A program made the position numbers and the translations under genes. Source: Agarilytica sp033852175 (lineage in GTDB: Bacteria; Pseudomonadota; Gammaproteobacteria; Pseudomonadales; Cellvibrionaceae). From it: a DNA stretch of 64,000 bases. Below the pieces are notes generated by a model. The model searched no databases, was not told where the DNA came from, and saw nothing but the letters and a program-made list of their open reading frames with translations. Location of the stretch: contig JAWSUY010000014.1 in NCBI GenBank assembly GCA_033852175.1, forward strand, positions 24,236-88,235. The letters are read 5' to 3'. Below are positions 43,622 to 51,035 of the stretch, in pieces (positions within the stretch are counted from its first letter, which is position 1; each line of letters begins with the position of its first letter).

Positions 43622-44135
43622 CTTCAGTGGTCTTTTTAAGTAGAGCTATCGCATTGCGCAGGCATTCCGCCAAGCCCTGTACAAACAGAGTAAAGGCAAA
43701 AAGAGGTATTAAGGCTTTTAGTATGTAAACCGCTGGTAGGCCACTGGGTTCCGGCGAAGTCTCTTTGATCTGCCATGACAAGCCTACGTAGCCAAGGCTA
43801 ACAAGGAAAATTAACCCGCATAATGGCAACAAAAAGACAATGGTACCGATACTATCTATCCATGCACGTGTTCGAGGGGTAAAGTTTCGATAAAGAACAT
43901 CTACTCGAATGTGCTTGTCTTGTTTAAGGATGTAGCCTGCGCTTAAGAGGAACATTAGTGCTTGCGTGAAAATAACGGATTCTTGTAGTGCTATCGAGCC
44001 GACGTTAAATGCATAGCGTAAGAGCACGACCATAAAGGCGATGATGGCCATTAGCAGGGTTAACCAAGCGACGCTACGGCCGATGAACTCTGAAAATTTA
44101 TCAATAATATCTATGATGACTTGAGAATTTGTCAC
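43614..44135 (-). CDS. dctQ: TRAP transporter small permease subunit
   Basis: 173 residues with four predicted membrane helices (about 17-38, 52-70, 90-112 and 135-160). The motifs SVAWLTLLMAIIAFMVVLLR, FMLSAGYILKQDKHIRVDVL and KALIPLFAFTLFVQGLAECL are typical of DctQ. It partners DctM in the inner membrane; its gene's end overlaps dctM by 8 bp. First gene of the dctQM unit; a promoter would lie in 44136-44200. Confidence 0.92.
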   Translation of the reverse strand: MTNSQVIIDIIDKFSEFIGRSVAWLTLLMAIIAFMVVLLRYAFNVGSIALQESVIFTQALMFLLSAGYILKQDKHIRVDVLYRNFTPRTRAWIDSIGTIVFLLPLCGLIFLVSLGYVGLSWQIKETSPEPSGLPAVYILKALIPLFAFTLFVQGLAECLRNAIALLKKTTEDV

Positions 44136-44818
44136 TCTGATTCGTTGTGCCGAACTGAAAGAGCTTTAGTTCGTGGCTTCCTCCAAGGTATTTTCATTGT
44201 TAAGTATATCTCCAGATTATGGCCTACGGTGCGTACTTACTTGCCTTCTCTATATAATTTAGCTAACAAAGTCGGTATTTGCAGGTTTGGTAAGTGTTTA
44301 ATTTGAAAGGAAAAGTTTGTGATTACTTGCCGACGTGCAGTGCCGCCCTGGGAGAGGGCGATAAATATTGATTGGGGCGCCACGGAATGATTTGAAAAAT
44401 GAATAAAATCACTAGAATGTGACGGGAGGCGCTATTTTTTCATCATCATGGGGCAAAGTTACCGATATCTGCATGACAAGATTGTGCTTGCTACGGTATA
44501 TTCCCGCTCCGTAGAGGACGCAATAATTATCTCTTTACGGTCATTGTCTGGCAGGTCTGACTGAATGATAGCTTTATAGTGGTTAGACCGGTGCCAAATA
44601 AGCAATGGATGCGATAAGGTTGCCAAGAATACGGGTAATAGGCGCCTAAAGACCAAAGCACAGTCGACATCAAAACCGGCTAATGTGTAAAATGAGGTTA
44701 AAAGAGTATGCTCTAAGAGCATATCGTGTATGCTAGCCGTCTGTAGCGGCTTTACAATTTCACTCGGCGTGGCCAGTGACTAATTTTGTTTGACAGTGAT
44801 TTAAAAGGTGAAAGTAGT
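44136..44818. other. 683-bp gap between dctQ and csrA
   Basis: Divergent promoter region. A minus-strand 87-codon frame (44459-44722) is Ser/Leu-rich without motif or ribosome site and is not called. A small hairpin (gccct / agggc) lies near 44344-44358. No tRNA was seen. Confidence 0.45.
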
Positions 44819-45049
44819 ATGTTGATTTTAACTCGTCGTATCGGCGAAAGCTTAATGATCGATGATGACGTCACTGTGACGGTTTTAGGTGTACAAGGTA
44901 ATCAAGTTCGAATTGGTATTAACGCACCGAAAGAAGTGGCCGTACACAGAGAAGAGATCTACCAACGCATACAGCGTGAAAAAGCTGGCCAGCAAGCGCA
45001 AGCCGTTGATGCGTCAAACCAACAATTTCCGTCGGATTCTAACCGCTAA
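44819..45049 (+). CDS. csrA: Carbon storage regulator CsrA
   Basis: 76 residues starting at MLILTRRIGESLMIDDDVTV, the universal CsrA start; the frame runs further upstream without meaning. The GNQVRIGINAPKEVAVHREE core binds GGA motifs in mRNA leaders as a dimer, repressing or stabilising translation. The tail after ~58 is polar and Gln-rich (KAGQQAQAVDASNQQFPSDS), longer than in E. coli (61 residues). It controls biofilm, motility and central metabolism, and thus is probably linked to the c-di-GMP enzymes in this window. A strong terminator follows. Confidence 0.97.
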   Translation: MLILTRRIGESLMIDDDVTVTVLGVQGNQVRIGINAPKEVAVHREEIYQRIQREKAGQQAQAVDASNQQFPSDSNR

Positions 45050-45136
45050 TTTGACCATACTAGGCAAAACCATCGTTATTTGATGCTCCAAGCCTTCGGT
45101 TTCATTCAGTTTTAGACAAAATCCCCAAGAATCTTT

Positions 45137-45168
45137 AAAAACAGTCCGGTAAGCGCCCGACTGTTTTT
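45137..45168 (+). terminator. Rho-independent terminator of csrA
   Basis: Perfect 10-bp stem (aaaaacagtc / gactgttttt) with a 12-base GC-containing loop, ending in TTTTT. It lies 88 bp after the csrA stop. The stretch 45169-45456 holds nothing else recognised. Confidence 0.85.
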
Positions 45169-45456
45169 CTGTATCTGGTATTCCTGCTTTATCTCACTCT
45201 TTCGCCTTTTATGTGAGCTCTGACTCACCTTTCAGAGTGTTGAGCTATGGTTCTTGATTGTTTTACAGCGGGCGGATGGGGCTATATTATTCTTCGATTC
45301 TCCTGCTGGTTCGCCATTATCTTTTCTGCCTCTACTTCCTCGACAGCGCACGCGACTTGGTGTGTGCCGTATTTCTTGCCTGGTTGACCTGGGGTGATTG
45401 AAAGCGCAATCGGCAAATGTAATAGTGACGCAAATTCCTATATGTAGTGTTTTCTG

Positions 45457-46350
45457 GTGAAGTTCAACGATATTTGTTTAGCCCTGTTTGTGATCCTCAT
45501 TTGGGGTGCCAATTTCTCCTTTATTAAGATTGGTCTAGAGGAGTTTCCACCTATCTTATTTTGCGCACTGCGTTTTGCTGTTGTGGCAATACCTGCCGTG
45601 TTTTTTGTCCCTTTTCCGAAAGCTTCTATATGGTGCGTTGTGGGGGTTGGGGTGTTTTTGGGGGTTCTAAAATTTAGTTTGCTGTTTTTAGCAATGAGGT
45701 CGGATGCTTCGGCAGGGCTTTCTTCGTTGATCTTGCAGGCTCAGGTATTTCTCACGATTGGGCTGAGCGTGTTCATCTTCAAAGAATCGGTTAGTCGTAT
45801 TCAAGTATTTGGTATTGTTATCTCGGTACTGGGGTTCAGTTTTTTTGTGATGGATAGTAACGGTAATATCACATTGCTGGGCCTGGGGCTGATTCTGCTC
45901 GCTGCGTTATTTTGGGCTGTTTCTAACCTCATTATGAAAAAAATGGGCGATGTGAATTTGCTGCATTTTATGGTGTGGGTCAGTGTCATTCCCCCGTTGC
46001 CTTTGTTGTGTTTGTCATTCGTTACGGAAAGTTCCGATCCTGTAGGGTTTGTATTGGCCGCTAGTGGTCGAGCGTGGGCTGTTCTTGGGTTTGTAAGCTA
46101 TTTGGCAACTTTGGTGGCTTTTGCCATTTGGGGTAAGTTATTAAAATCCTATTCGGCCGCTGTCATCACTCCTTTCGCGTTGTTGATTCCGGTGGTTGGA
46201 ATATTTACGTCGAACATTCTGCTTAATGAGCACGTTGGGTTTTACGAGGGGATTGGTGGGGGGCTGATAATGTTCGGACTAGTGCTTTGCGCTTTAGGTC
46301 GCCAATTAAGGGGGCTTCTCGTTAGGGTCTGTCCGGCCATTGGATTGTAG
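45457..46350 (+). CDS. EamA-family (DMT superfamily) membrane transporter
   Basis: 297 residues from a GTG start. Ten membrane helices in two EamA repeats: the first opens with LALFVILIWGANFSFIKIGL, the second with LGLGLILLAALFWAVSNLIM and ends in LNEHVGFYEGIGGGLIMFGL. This is the usual length and arrangement for exporters of amino acids or other small metabolites (RhtA/YdcZ-like families). The substrate is not predictable. Monocistronic, between csrA and an unknown small gene. Confidence 0.9.
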   Translation: MKFNDICLALFVILIWGANFSFIKIGLEEFPPILFCALRFAVVAIPAVFFVPFPKASIWCVVGVGVFLGVLKFSLLFLAMRSDASAGLSSLILQAQVFLTIGLSVFIFKESVSRIQVFGIVISVLGFSFFVMDSNGNITLLGLGLILLAALFWAVSNLIMKKMGDVNLLHFMVWVSVIPPLPLLCLSFVTESSDPVGFVLAASGRAWAVLGFVSYLATLVAFAIWGKLLKSYSAAVITPFALLIPVVGIFTSNILLNEHVGFYEGIGGGLIMFGLVLCALGRQLRGLLVRVCPAIGL

Positions 46351-46382
46351 CGATAGCAACTTTATTTTGAGGTGGCCACTAA

Positions 46383-46877
46383 TTGGTCGCTGTAGAGCGG
46401 TATACTGGCCGTTATTATGAACATGTATTGAGTAAAAGAATGAACTTAGATTGGGAAGAAAAAACAGTTGGCGAGCACCTTATTCACGCAGCGGTCGTTG
46501 ATAGTGCTGAAGAAAACAGTCTTAAAGAGGGGCTTGGCGAGTGTGTTGAGAAGGCGACGAGCTTTCTGCATTTGAATATTCATGATGATTCAATGTATTT
46601 CATGCTGGGTTGGGACAAGACCACTTCAACCCTTAAAATTAGCGTTGTTGACGAAACTAAATCGACAGGGTCTCAGTACGTGGTGACATGTTGTTTTTCT
46701 GCACTGGCTCAAGAGCTTTTGGCTGATTCGGAAGGCGCTGGAGCGAAGGCGGATGATCAAGCTAACGCTATTCGGTATTGGATCAAAGACTACCTCACAA
46801 CGTGTTCTAGTTATTATCAATATTCACTCGTCGCCTCGTTTTATACCGAGTCGTGGAAAAAGGCTGATTTACTTTAA
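46383..46877 (+). CDS. Protein of unknown function
   Basis: 164 residues from a TTG with AGGTGG before it; an ATG at 46440 is the alternative (145 residues). Soluble, acidic: VGEHLIHAAVVDSAEENS, FMLGWDKTTSTLKISVVDET, ANAIRYWIKDYLTTCSSYYQ. No signal peptide or known motif. It follows the EamA gene by 32 bp and may share its transcript. A heptamer array starts 12 bases after the stop. Confidence 0.65.
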   Translation: MVAVERYTGRYYEHVLSKRMNLDWEEKTVGEHLIHAAVVDSAEENSLKEGLGECVEKATSFLHLNIHDDSMYFMLGWDKTTSTLKISVVDETKSTGSQYVVTCCFSALAQELLADSEGAGAKADDQANAIRYWIKDYLTTCSSYYQYSLVASFYTESWKKADLL

Positions 46878-46889
46878 GGGAGGGGAGGT

Positions 46890-46960
46890 GGAGACGGGAA
46901 AATGGGACGGGGAACGGGAGACGGGGAAACGGGAAACGGGGAAACGGAAGCGGGGAAAAA
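46890..46960. repeat. Degenerate heptamer-like array, ACGGGAA/ACGGGGA units
   Basis: About ten imperfect 6-8-base units (gagacgggaa, acggggaaac, gggaaacggg). On the other strand the unit is CCCGTTT/CCCGTCT, so it is the same CCCGTNN family in inverse orientation. It lies between the convergent stops at 46877 and 47012. Confidence 0.8.
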
Positions 46961-46991
46961 CAGGCACCGCTATTTTTTGTTCGCGGTGCCT
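46955..46991 (-). terminator. Terminator of the cysteine synthase gene
   Basis: 9-bp stem (aggcaccgc / gcggtgcct) with a 12-base loop. Read on the minus strand it is followed by gTTTTTcccc. It is 21 bp after the cysK stop. Confidence 0.8.
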
Positions 46992-47011
46992 ACGGTATCG
47001 TTGGGTCAATA

Positions 47012-48055
47012 TTAAAATTGATACCCTGGCGTTGAGTTTGAAAGCGCGACTTCTTCCTCATTCATTTCTGCTTCAACATCTTTAAATAACGGTGTGCTGA
47101 GATAGCGTTCCCCGGTGTCTGGTAGCATACACAAAATGTTGGAACCGTCTGGTGCAGTTTCAGCGATCTTTAATGCACCGGCCAAAGTAGCCCCTGCAGA
47201 TATCCCCACAAAGAGTCCTTCTTTTTGCGCTAAGTCTTGTGAGCATTTCATTGCCATTGCGGCTTCGATAGGCAAATAGCTATCGATGCGAGAATGTTCC
47301 AGTACTTCGTCTGCTAATAACGGGATAAAGTCTGGCGTCCAGCCCTGCATAGGGTGAGGAGTGAAGTCGGGATGGGTTTTGTCGGGTGAACCGTCAGCAG
47401 CGCGTTCTTGTGCGATACCACCGCTTAATATTTTCGCGTTATCGGGTTCGCAGACAATGATCTTGGTATTGGGGCTTTCGGCTTTTAATACGCGTGATAC
47501 GCCGTTTAGTGTGCCGCTGGTGCCAAAGCCTGTTACCCAGTAGTCGAGTGAAATATCGTCAAAGTCGTTCATGATTTCACGAGCGGTGGTTTTTTCATGA
47601 ATCTTCGCGTTGGCCGGGTTTTCGAATTGTCTGGATTGCCACCAGCCATTTGCTTCCGCAAGTTCTTTCGCTTTTTTCACCATACCTGTACCTTTTTCAG
47701 CTGCGGGGGTGAGCACCACTTTAGCGCCCAAAAAGCGCATAAGCTTGCGGCGCTCTACACTGAAAGATTCAGACATGGTAATTACCAGTGGGTAGCCTTT
47801 TTGCGCACACACCATTGCCAAGCCGATACCGGTGTTTCCACTGGTGGCTTCGATTACAGTTTGGCCGGGTTTTAATTCACCACTGCGTTCGGCATCTTCG
47901 ATTACGCCGAGGGCGAGTCGATCTTTTACCGAGCCCATGGGGTTAAAGGCTTCAACTTTAGCGAAAATATTTACGTTGGCAGGGCCGAGTTTATTGATGC
48001 GAATAACGGGAGTGTTGCCGATTTTTTCGAGGACGTTGTTGTATCGAGTACCCAT
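47012..48055 (-). CDS. cysK: Cysteine synthase A (O-acetylserine sulfhydrylase)
   Basis: 347 residues from the ATG at 48055 (AGGA at good distance); the frame extends nine codons further. Fold-type II PLP enzyme: TPVIRINKLG, PLP lysine in NPMGSVKDRLAL (about 44), substrate loop EATSGNTGIG, WVTGFGTSGTLNGVSRVL phosphate loop, and MLPDTGERYLSTPLF near 310. It makes cysteine from O-acetylserine and sulfide. It is about 25 residues longer than E. coli CysK because of the C-terminal extension EAEMNEEEVALSNSTPGYQF. A very weak family alternative is a cystathionine beta-synthase paralogue, but no CBS domain is present. It has its own terminator. Confidence 0.94.
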   Translation of the reverse strand: MGTRYNNVLEKIGNTPVIRINKLGPANVNIFAKVEAFNPMGSVKDRLALGVIEDAERSGELKPGQTVIEATSGNTGIGLAMVCAQKGYPLVITMSESFSVERRKLMRFLGAKVVLTPAAEKGTGMVKKAKELAEANGWWQSRQFENPANAKIHEKTTAREIMNDFDDISLDYWVTGFGTSGTLNGVSRVLKAESPNTKIIVCEPDNAKILSGGIAQERAADGSPDKTHPDFTPHPMQGWTPDFIPLLADEVLEHSRIDSYLPIEAAMAMKCSQDLAQKEGLFVGISAGATLAGALKIAETAPDGSNILCMLPDTGERYLSTPLFKDVEAEMNEEEVALSNSTPGYQF

Positions 48056-48387
48056 GTTGGTTTCCTGATCAGGTTGTGGCAATTATGGTCGCCCATATAT
48101 GTAAGGGGCCAAGTGCTTGATGCCGGGGTGGATATTTACATAGCCTTTAACTGCGTAGGCAGAAACGAATCGTACGTCACTCTAATGATTTTGTCTGTGG
48201 ATTAAATCCAAAAAAACCATTGGCTGAATAAAACTCAATCAGATGGCGTCATTATCCTCAAGGCGCTTGGAGGGCTCCTTGATATTTACGGATGATGTGA
48301 GGGGGCGAGCAGGGAGGAATGATGACCTAGAAGGTTTTGTTTTACGCGGCGACACTACGTACGTGTCGGGCTGAACGTTGAGCAGGG
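48056..48387. other. Gap between cysK and the MaoC gene
   Basis: About 330 bp with no gene recognised. It would hold the cysK promoter. Confidence 0.4.
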
Positions 48388-48849
48388 CTATATCACCTCT
48401 TTAAGCAGGACCAATAACTCTCCAACGAGTGCCGGTTTTTTTTCGCCTTGAATGTGAACAGTAAATTCTTCTGTGATGCGTATGCCATGTTCTGATTCTT
48501 CGGCTGCCAGTAGTATGGTCGAGCCTTTTATATGGGCGTTTACCTTCACCGGGTTCATTAGACGCAATTTATTAATGCCGTAGTTAATTACTTGCTCGAC
48601 GCCTGGGTAGGAGGGGCTTTCTGTATCGACGAGGCCGCGCAGGTGTGAATATAAAGATAGCGTTAGATAGCCGTGGGCAATTGTTCCGCTAAAGGGAGAT
48701 TGTGTTTTTGCACGTTCTGGATCTGTATGAATCCACTGATGATCATTTGTCGCGAGTGCGAATTGATTAATTTGTTCTTGAGTTATTTTATACCAATCAC
48801 TTTCGTGGATTTTTTGTCCGCATTGTGATTGTAGTTTTTCTATTAACAT
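48388..48849 (-). CDS. MaoC-like (R)-specific enoyl-CoA hydratase
   Basis: 153 residues, one hot-dog fold domain. Signature: QFALATNDHQWIHTDPERAK (catalytic Asp/His region of the hydratase-2 motif, about 30-50), then FSGTIAHGYLTLSLYSHLRG. It hydrates trans-2-enoyl-CoA in beta-oxidation or PHA supply; NodN-type relatives share this shape. It lies at the end of the leftward group with acyl-CoA ligase, TonB receptor and hydrolase, which fits uptake and breakdown of a lipid or ester. AAGGA precedes the ATG by 10 bases. Confidence 0.88.
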   Translation of the reverse strand: MLIEKLQSQCGQKIHESDWYKITQEQINQFALATNDHQWIHTDPERAKTQSPFSGTIAHGYLTLSLYSHLRGLVDTESPSYPGVEQVINYGINKLRLMNPVKVNAHIKGSTILLAAEESEHGIRITEEFTVHIQGEKKPALVGELLVLLKEVI

Positions 48850-49190
48850 TGTCCGTCTGCATCCTTCTATAACGTTGTGAGTTCCGCCCGCAGTCGGTTG
48901 GAATGTATTTGTTGGGCTGCTGGTGATGATTGTGGGGTTTGTATGCGTCGCGGATGTTTTTTCTCGGTTATTGGTTTTAACAAACCCCTTTTATCGTGGC
49001 AGCGCCTGTCTCTTGGTGTTCGGCAAATAATTAGGAGCTACTGTCTCCGCTGTATGTGTGGCCTATGCCAATTTGCCACGTCATTTTTTTGGCTCAAAAT
49101 ATTTTGAGTCGAGTTTACGTTTGGTTAAAAGCGGAAGACCCTATCGGTTTTTCCACCCTAAAATTTTGGTGTTAGTGGGGAATAACTGCT
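48850..49190. other. Gap between the acyl-CoA ligase and MaoC genes
   Basis: 341 bp without a credible gene. No clear terminator was found for the ligase. Confidence 0.4.
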
Positions 49191-50783
49191 TTACGCATAT
49201 TCCAGTCGCAATACTTTTTTATCGACTTTTCCTGTTGCGGTTAACGGCAAGGTTACAATCAGTTTAACGTCGTCGGGTTTCCACCACTTTGCCACTTTTC
49301 CATCAAACCATTGCAATAATTGCTCGGCATCAAAGTCTTCTTTATTTTGCGGAACGACCAAAAGCAGTGGCCTTTCATCCCACTTGGGATGCGGTGTCGC
49401 AATGACTGCGGCGGAGACTACATTAGGGTGGTTGGATGCAATTTCTTCTAGTATAGATGAGCTAATCCATTCGCCACCAGATTTGATGACATCTTTAGCC
49501 CTATCCGTAATGTGCATATACCCATCAGGATGAATGTTGGCAATATCTCCCGTGCTAAACCAGCCGTCCTCGCTAAATTCATTGGGGTTATCCTGCCCAA
49601 TATAACCGCGAACTACCCACGGGCCTTTAATTTGCAATTCTCCGCAGGCGTTTCCATCGTGTGGAAGTTCGTCCCCCTTCTCATCGACAATACGCAGCTC
49701 AACTCCGAAAACTGGAGTACCGGGTGATAGTGTATGAGCATCATTATCGCCGCGATTAATTGTTCCCATGGGGGATGTTTCGGTCATTCCCCAGGCAAGC
49801 CTTACGTAACAACCCAGATCTTCCAATGCGCGGCGTAATTTTTCGGAACACGCGGCGCCGCCAATTAATACGCGCATGGAAAAGTTTGGGTCGAGTTTTT
49901 GACGCTGCATATGGTTGACCCAGCTTTGCCAAACGGTTGGTACGCCTGCCGCAGCACTAACCTTTTCTTGCTTTATAATTTCAGCAAGTTTTTTCCCGTC
50001 TCCCATAAACCTTCCGGGCAGTACCAATTTGGCTCCGGTCATGGCGGCGGCATAGGGAAGGCTCCACCCGTTGACATGAAACATTGGTACGACAACGAGA
50101 AGGTTGTCCCCTGCGGAAAGGGATGCTGCGTCGGGAAGTGATAGCGCGAGACTGTGTATGACGGTAGAGCGATGGCTGTATAAAACGCCTTTGGGATTGC
50201 CTGTGGTACCGGATGTGTAGCAGCAGGAGCTGGGCGCGTTTTCGTCAATTTTCGGCCAGGTGAAGGTTTCGGCTTCGTTCTGGATCAAGCTTTCGTAATC
50301 ATGCCACGCCAAATCTTTACGTGTCGAAGTATCAAGTTCGTTAAGTTTATCGGCGTTGCCTAAAACAATAATGCCATTTAATTCGCTGAGCGAATCGAGA
50401 ATGGGTAATAGCATGGGGATAAATTGTGGATCAACAAAAAGCCATTTCGATTTGGCGTCATTTAATATGTATTCAATTTGGTCGATATAAAGTCGTGGAT
50501 TGACGGTATGGCAAATGGCGCCTAAACCGGGAATGGCAAAATAGCTTTCTAAATGTCGTTGGTCATTCCAGGCGAAGGTGGAAATAGTATCGCCTTTTTC
50601 TACATTTAATCGTTGTATGGCATTGGCCAATTTTCTACAACGTACAGCAACTTGTGCGTAGGTGCTGCGTATCGTGTTTCCATTTGTATCAATGGAGATG
50701 ACTTCTTTGTCACGAAAAATAGATTCGGCATGTTTTAATATGGAGGGAATAGTGAGCGCGCCTTGGGGGACCAAAAGGGACAT
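49191..50783 (-). CDS. Long-chain-type acyl-CoA ligase (AMP-forming)
   Basis: 530 residues of the ANL adenylating superfamily. Motifs: A3 CYTSGTTGNPKGVLYSHRST (about 190), A5 LAWGMTETSPMG (about 345), A7 GWFSTGDIANIHPDG (about 420), A8 hinge DRAKDVIKSGGEWISS (about 440) and the A10 lysine in TLPLTATGKVDKKVLR near the C-terminus. It activates a carboxylic acid as acyl-AMP then acyl-CoA. The closest shape is the medium/long-chain FadD3-like group of about 530-545 residues. GGAG precedes the start. With the MaoC gene and TonB receptor it fits a lipid-uptake catabolic cluster. Confidence 0.92.
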   Translation of the reverse strand: MSLLVPQGALTIPSILKHAESIFRDKEVISIDTNGNTIRSTYAQVAVRCRKLANAIQRLNVEKGDTISTFAWNDQRHLESYFAIPGLGAICHTVNPRLYIDQIEYILNDAKSKWLFVDPQFIPMLLPILDSLSELNGIIVLGNADKLNELDTSTRKDLAWHDYESLIQNEAETFTWPKIDENAPSSCCYTSGTTGNPKGVLYSHRSTVIHSLALSLPDAASLSAGDNLLVVVPMFHVNGWSLPYAAAMTGAKLVLPGRFMGDGKKLAEIIKQEKVSAAAGVPTVWQSWVNHMQRQKLDPNFSMRVLIGGAACSEKLRRALEDLGCYVRLAWGMTETSPMGTINRGDNDAHTLSPGTPVFGVELRIVDEKGDELPHDGNACGELQIKGPWVVRGYIGQDNPNEFSEDGWFSTGDIANIHPDGYMHITDRAKDVIKSGGEWISSSILEEIASNHPNVVSAAVIATPHPKWDERPLLLVVPQNKEDFDAEQLLQWFDGKVAKWWKPDDVKLIVTLPLTATGKVDKKVLRLEYA

Positions 50784-50926
50784 ACGGTTTCTCCTAATTC
50801 GGTTGGCTTATTGCCTTGTGAGGGTTAGTTGTTGAACTAATTAAAATACTGTTTGGTCGAAAATGATATCTGTGGGCGTTGTGTAACTGTTTTTTACTGA
50901 ATTAATTTATAGCGTAATAAAAATGC

Positions 50927-50952
50927 ACGCCCTTAGAAAATCCAAGGGGCGT
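50927..50952 (-). terminator. Second terminator hairpin after the TonB-receptor gene
   Basis: An 8-bp stem (acgccctt / aaggggcgt, one bulge). On the minus strand it is followed by an A/T tract (ttttt near 50920). Confidence 0.65.
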
Positions 50953-50979
50953 ACTAAGAGGCGCTGCATCAAAAAAATA

Positions 50980-51008
50980 CACGCCTCTAGATAAATCTAA
51001 AAGGCGTG
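50980..51008 (-). terminator. Terminator hairpin of the TonB-receptor gene
   Basis: Stem cacgcct / aggcgtg with an inner tagat / atcta pair. On the minus strand it is followed by TTTTTT. It is 28 bp after the stop at 51036, so the receptor operon ends here and does not read into the ligase gene without leakage. Confidence 0.8.
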
Positions 51009-51035
51009 CTAAAAGCACTACAAAGGGTAAGACAG

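Noticed and set aside
44459..44722. 87-codon minus-strand frame upstream of csrA
   Set aside because: No motif, no ribosome site, and composition like non-coding DNA.
45169..45456. tRNA gene after csrA, as in some relatives
   Set aside because: No cloverleaf or T-loop sequence could be found in the gap.
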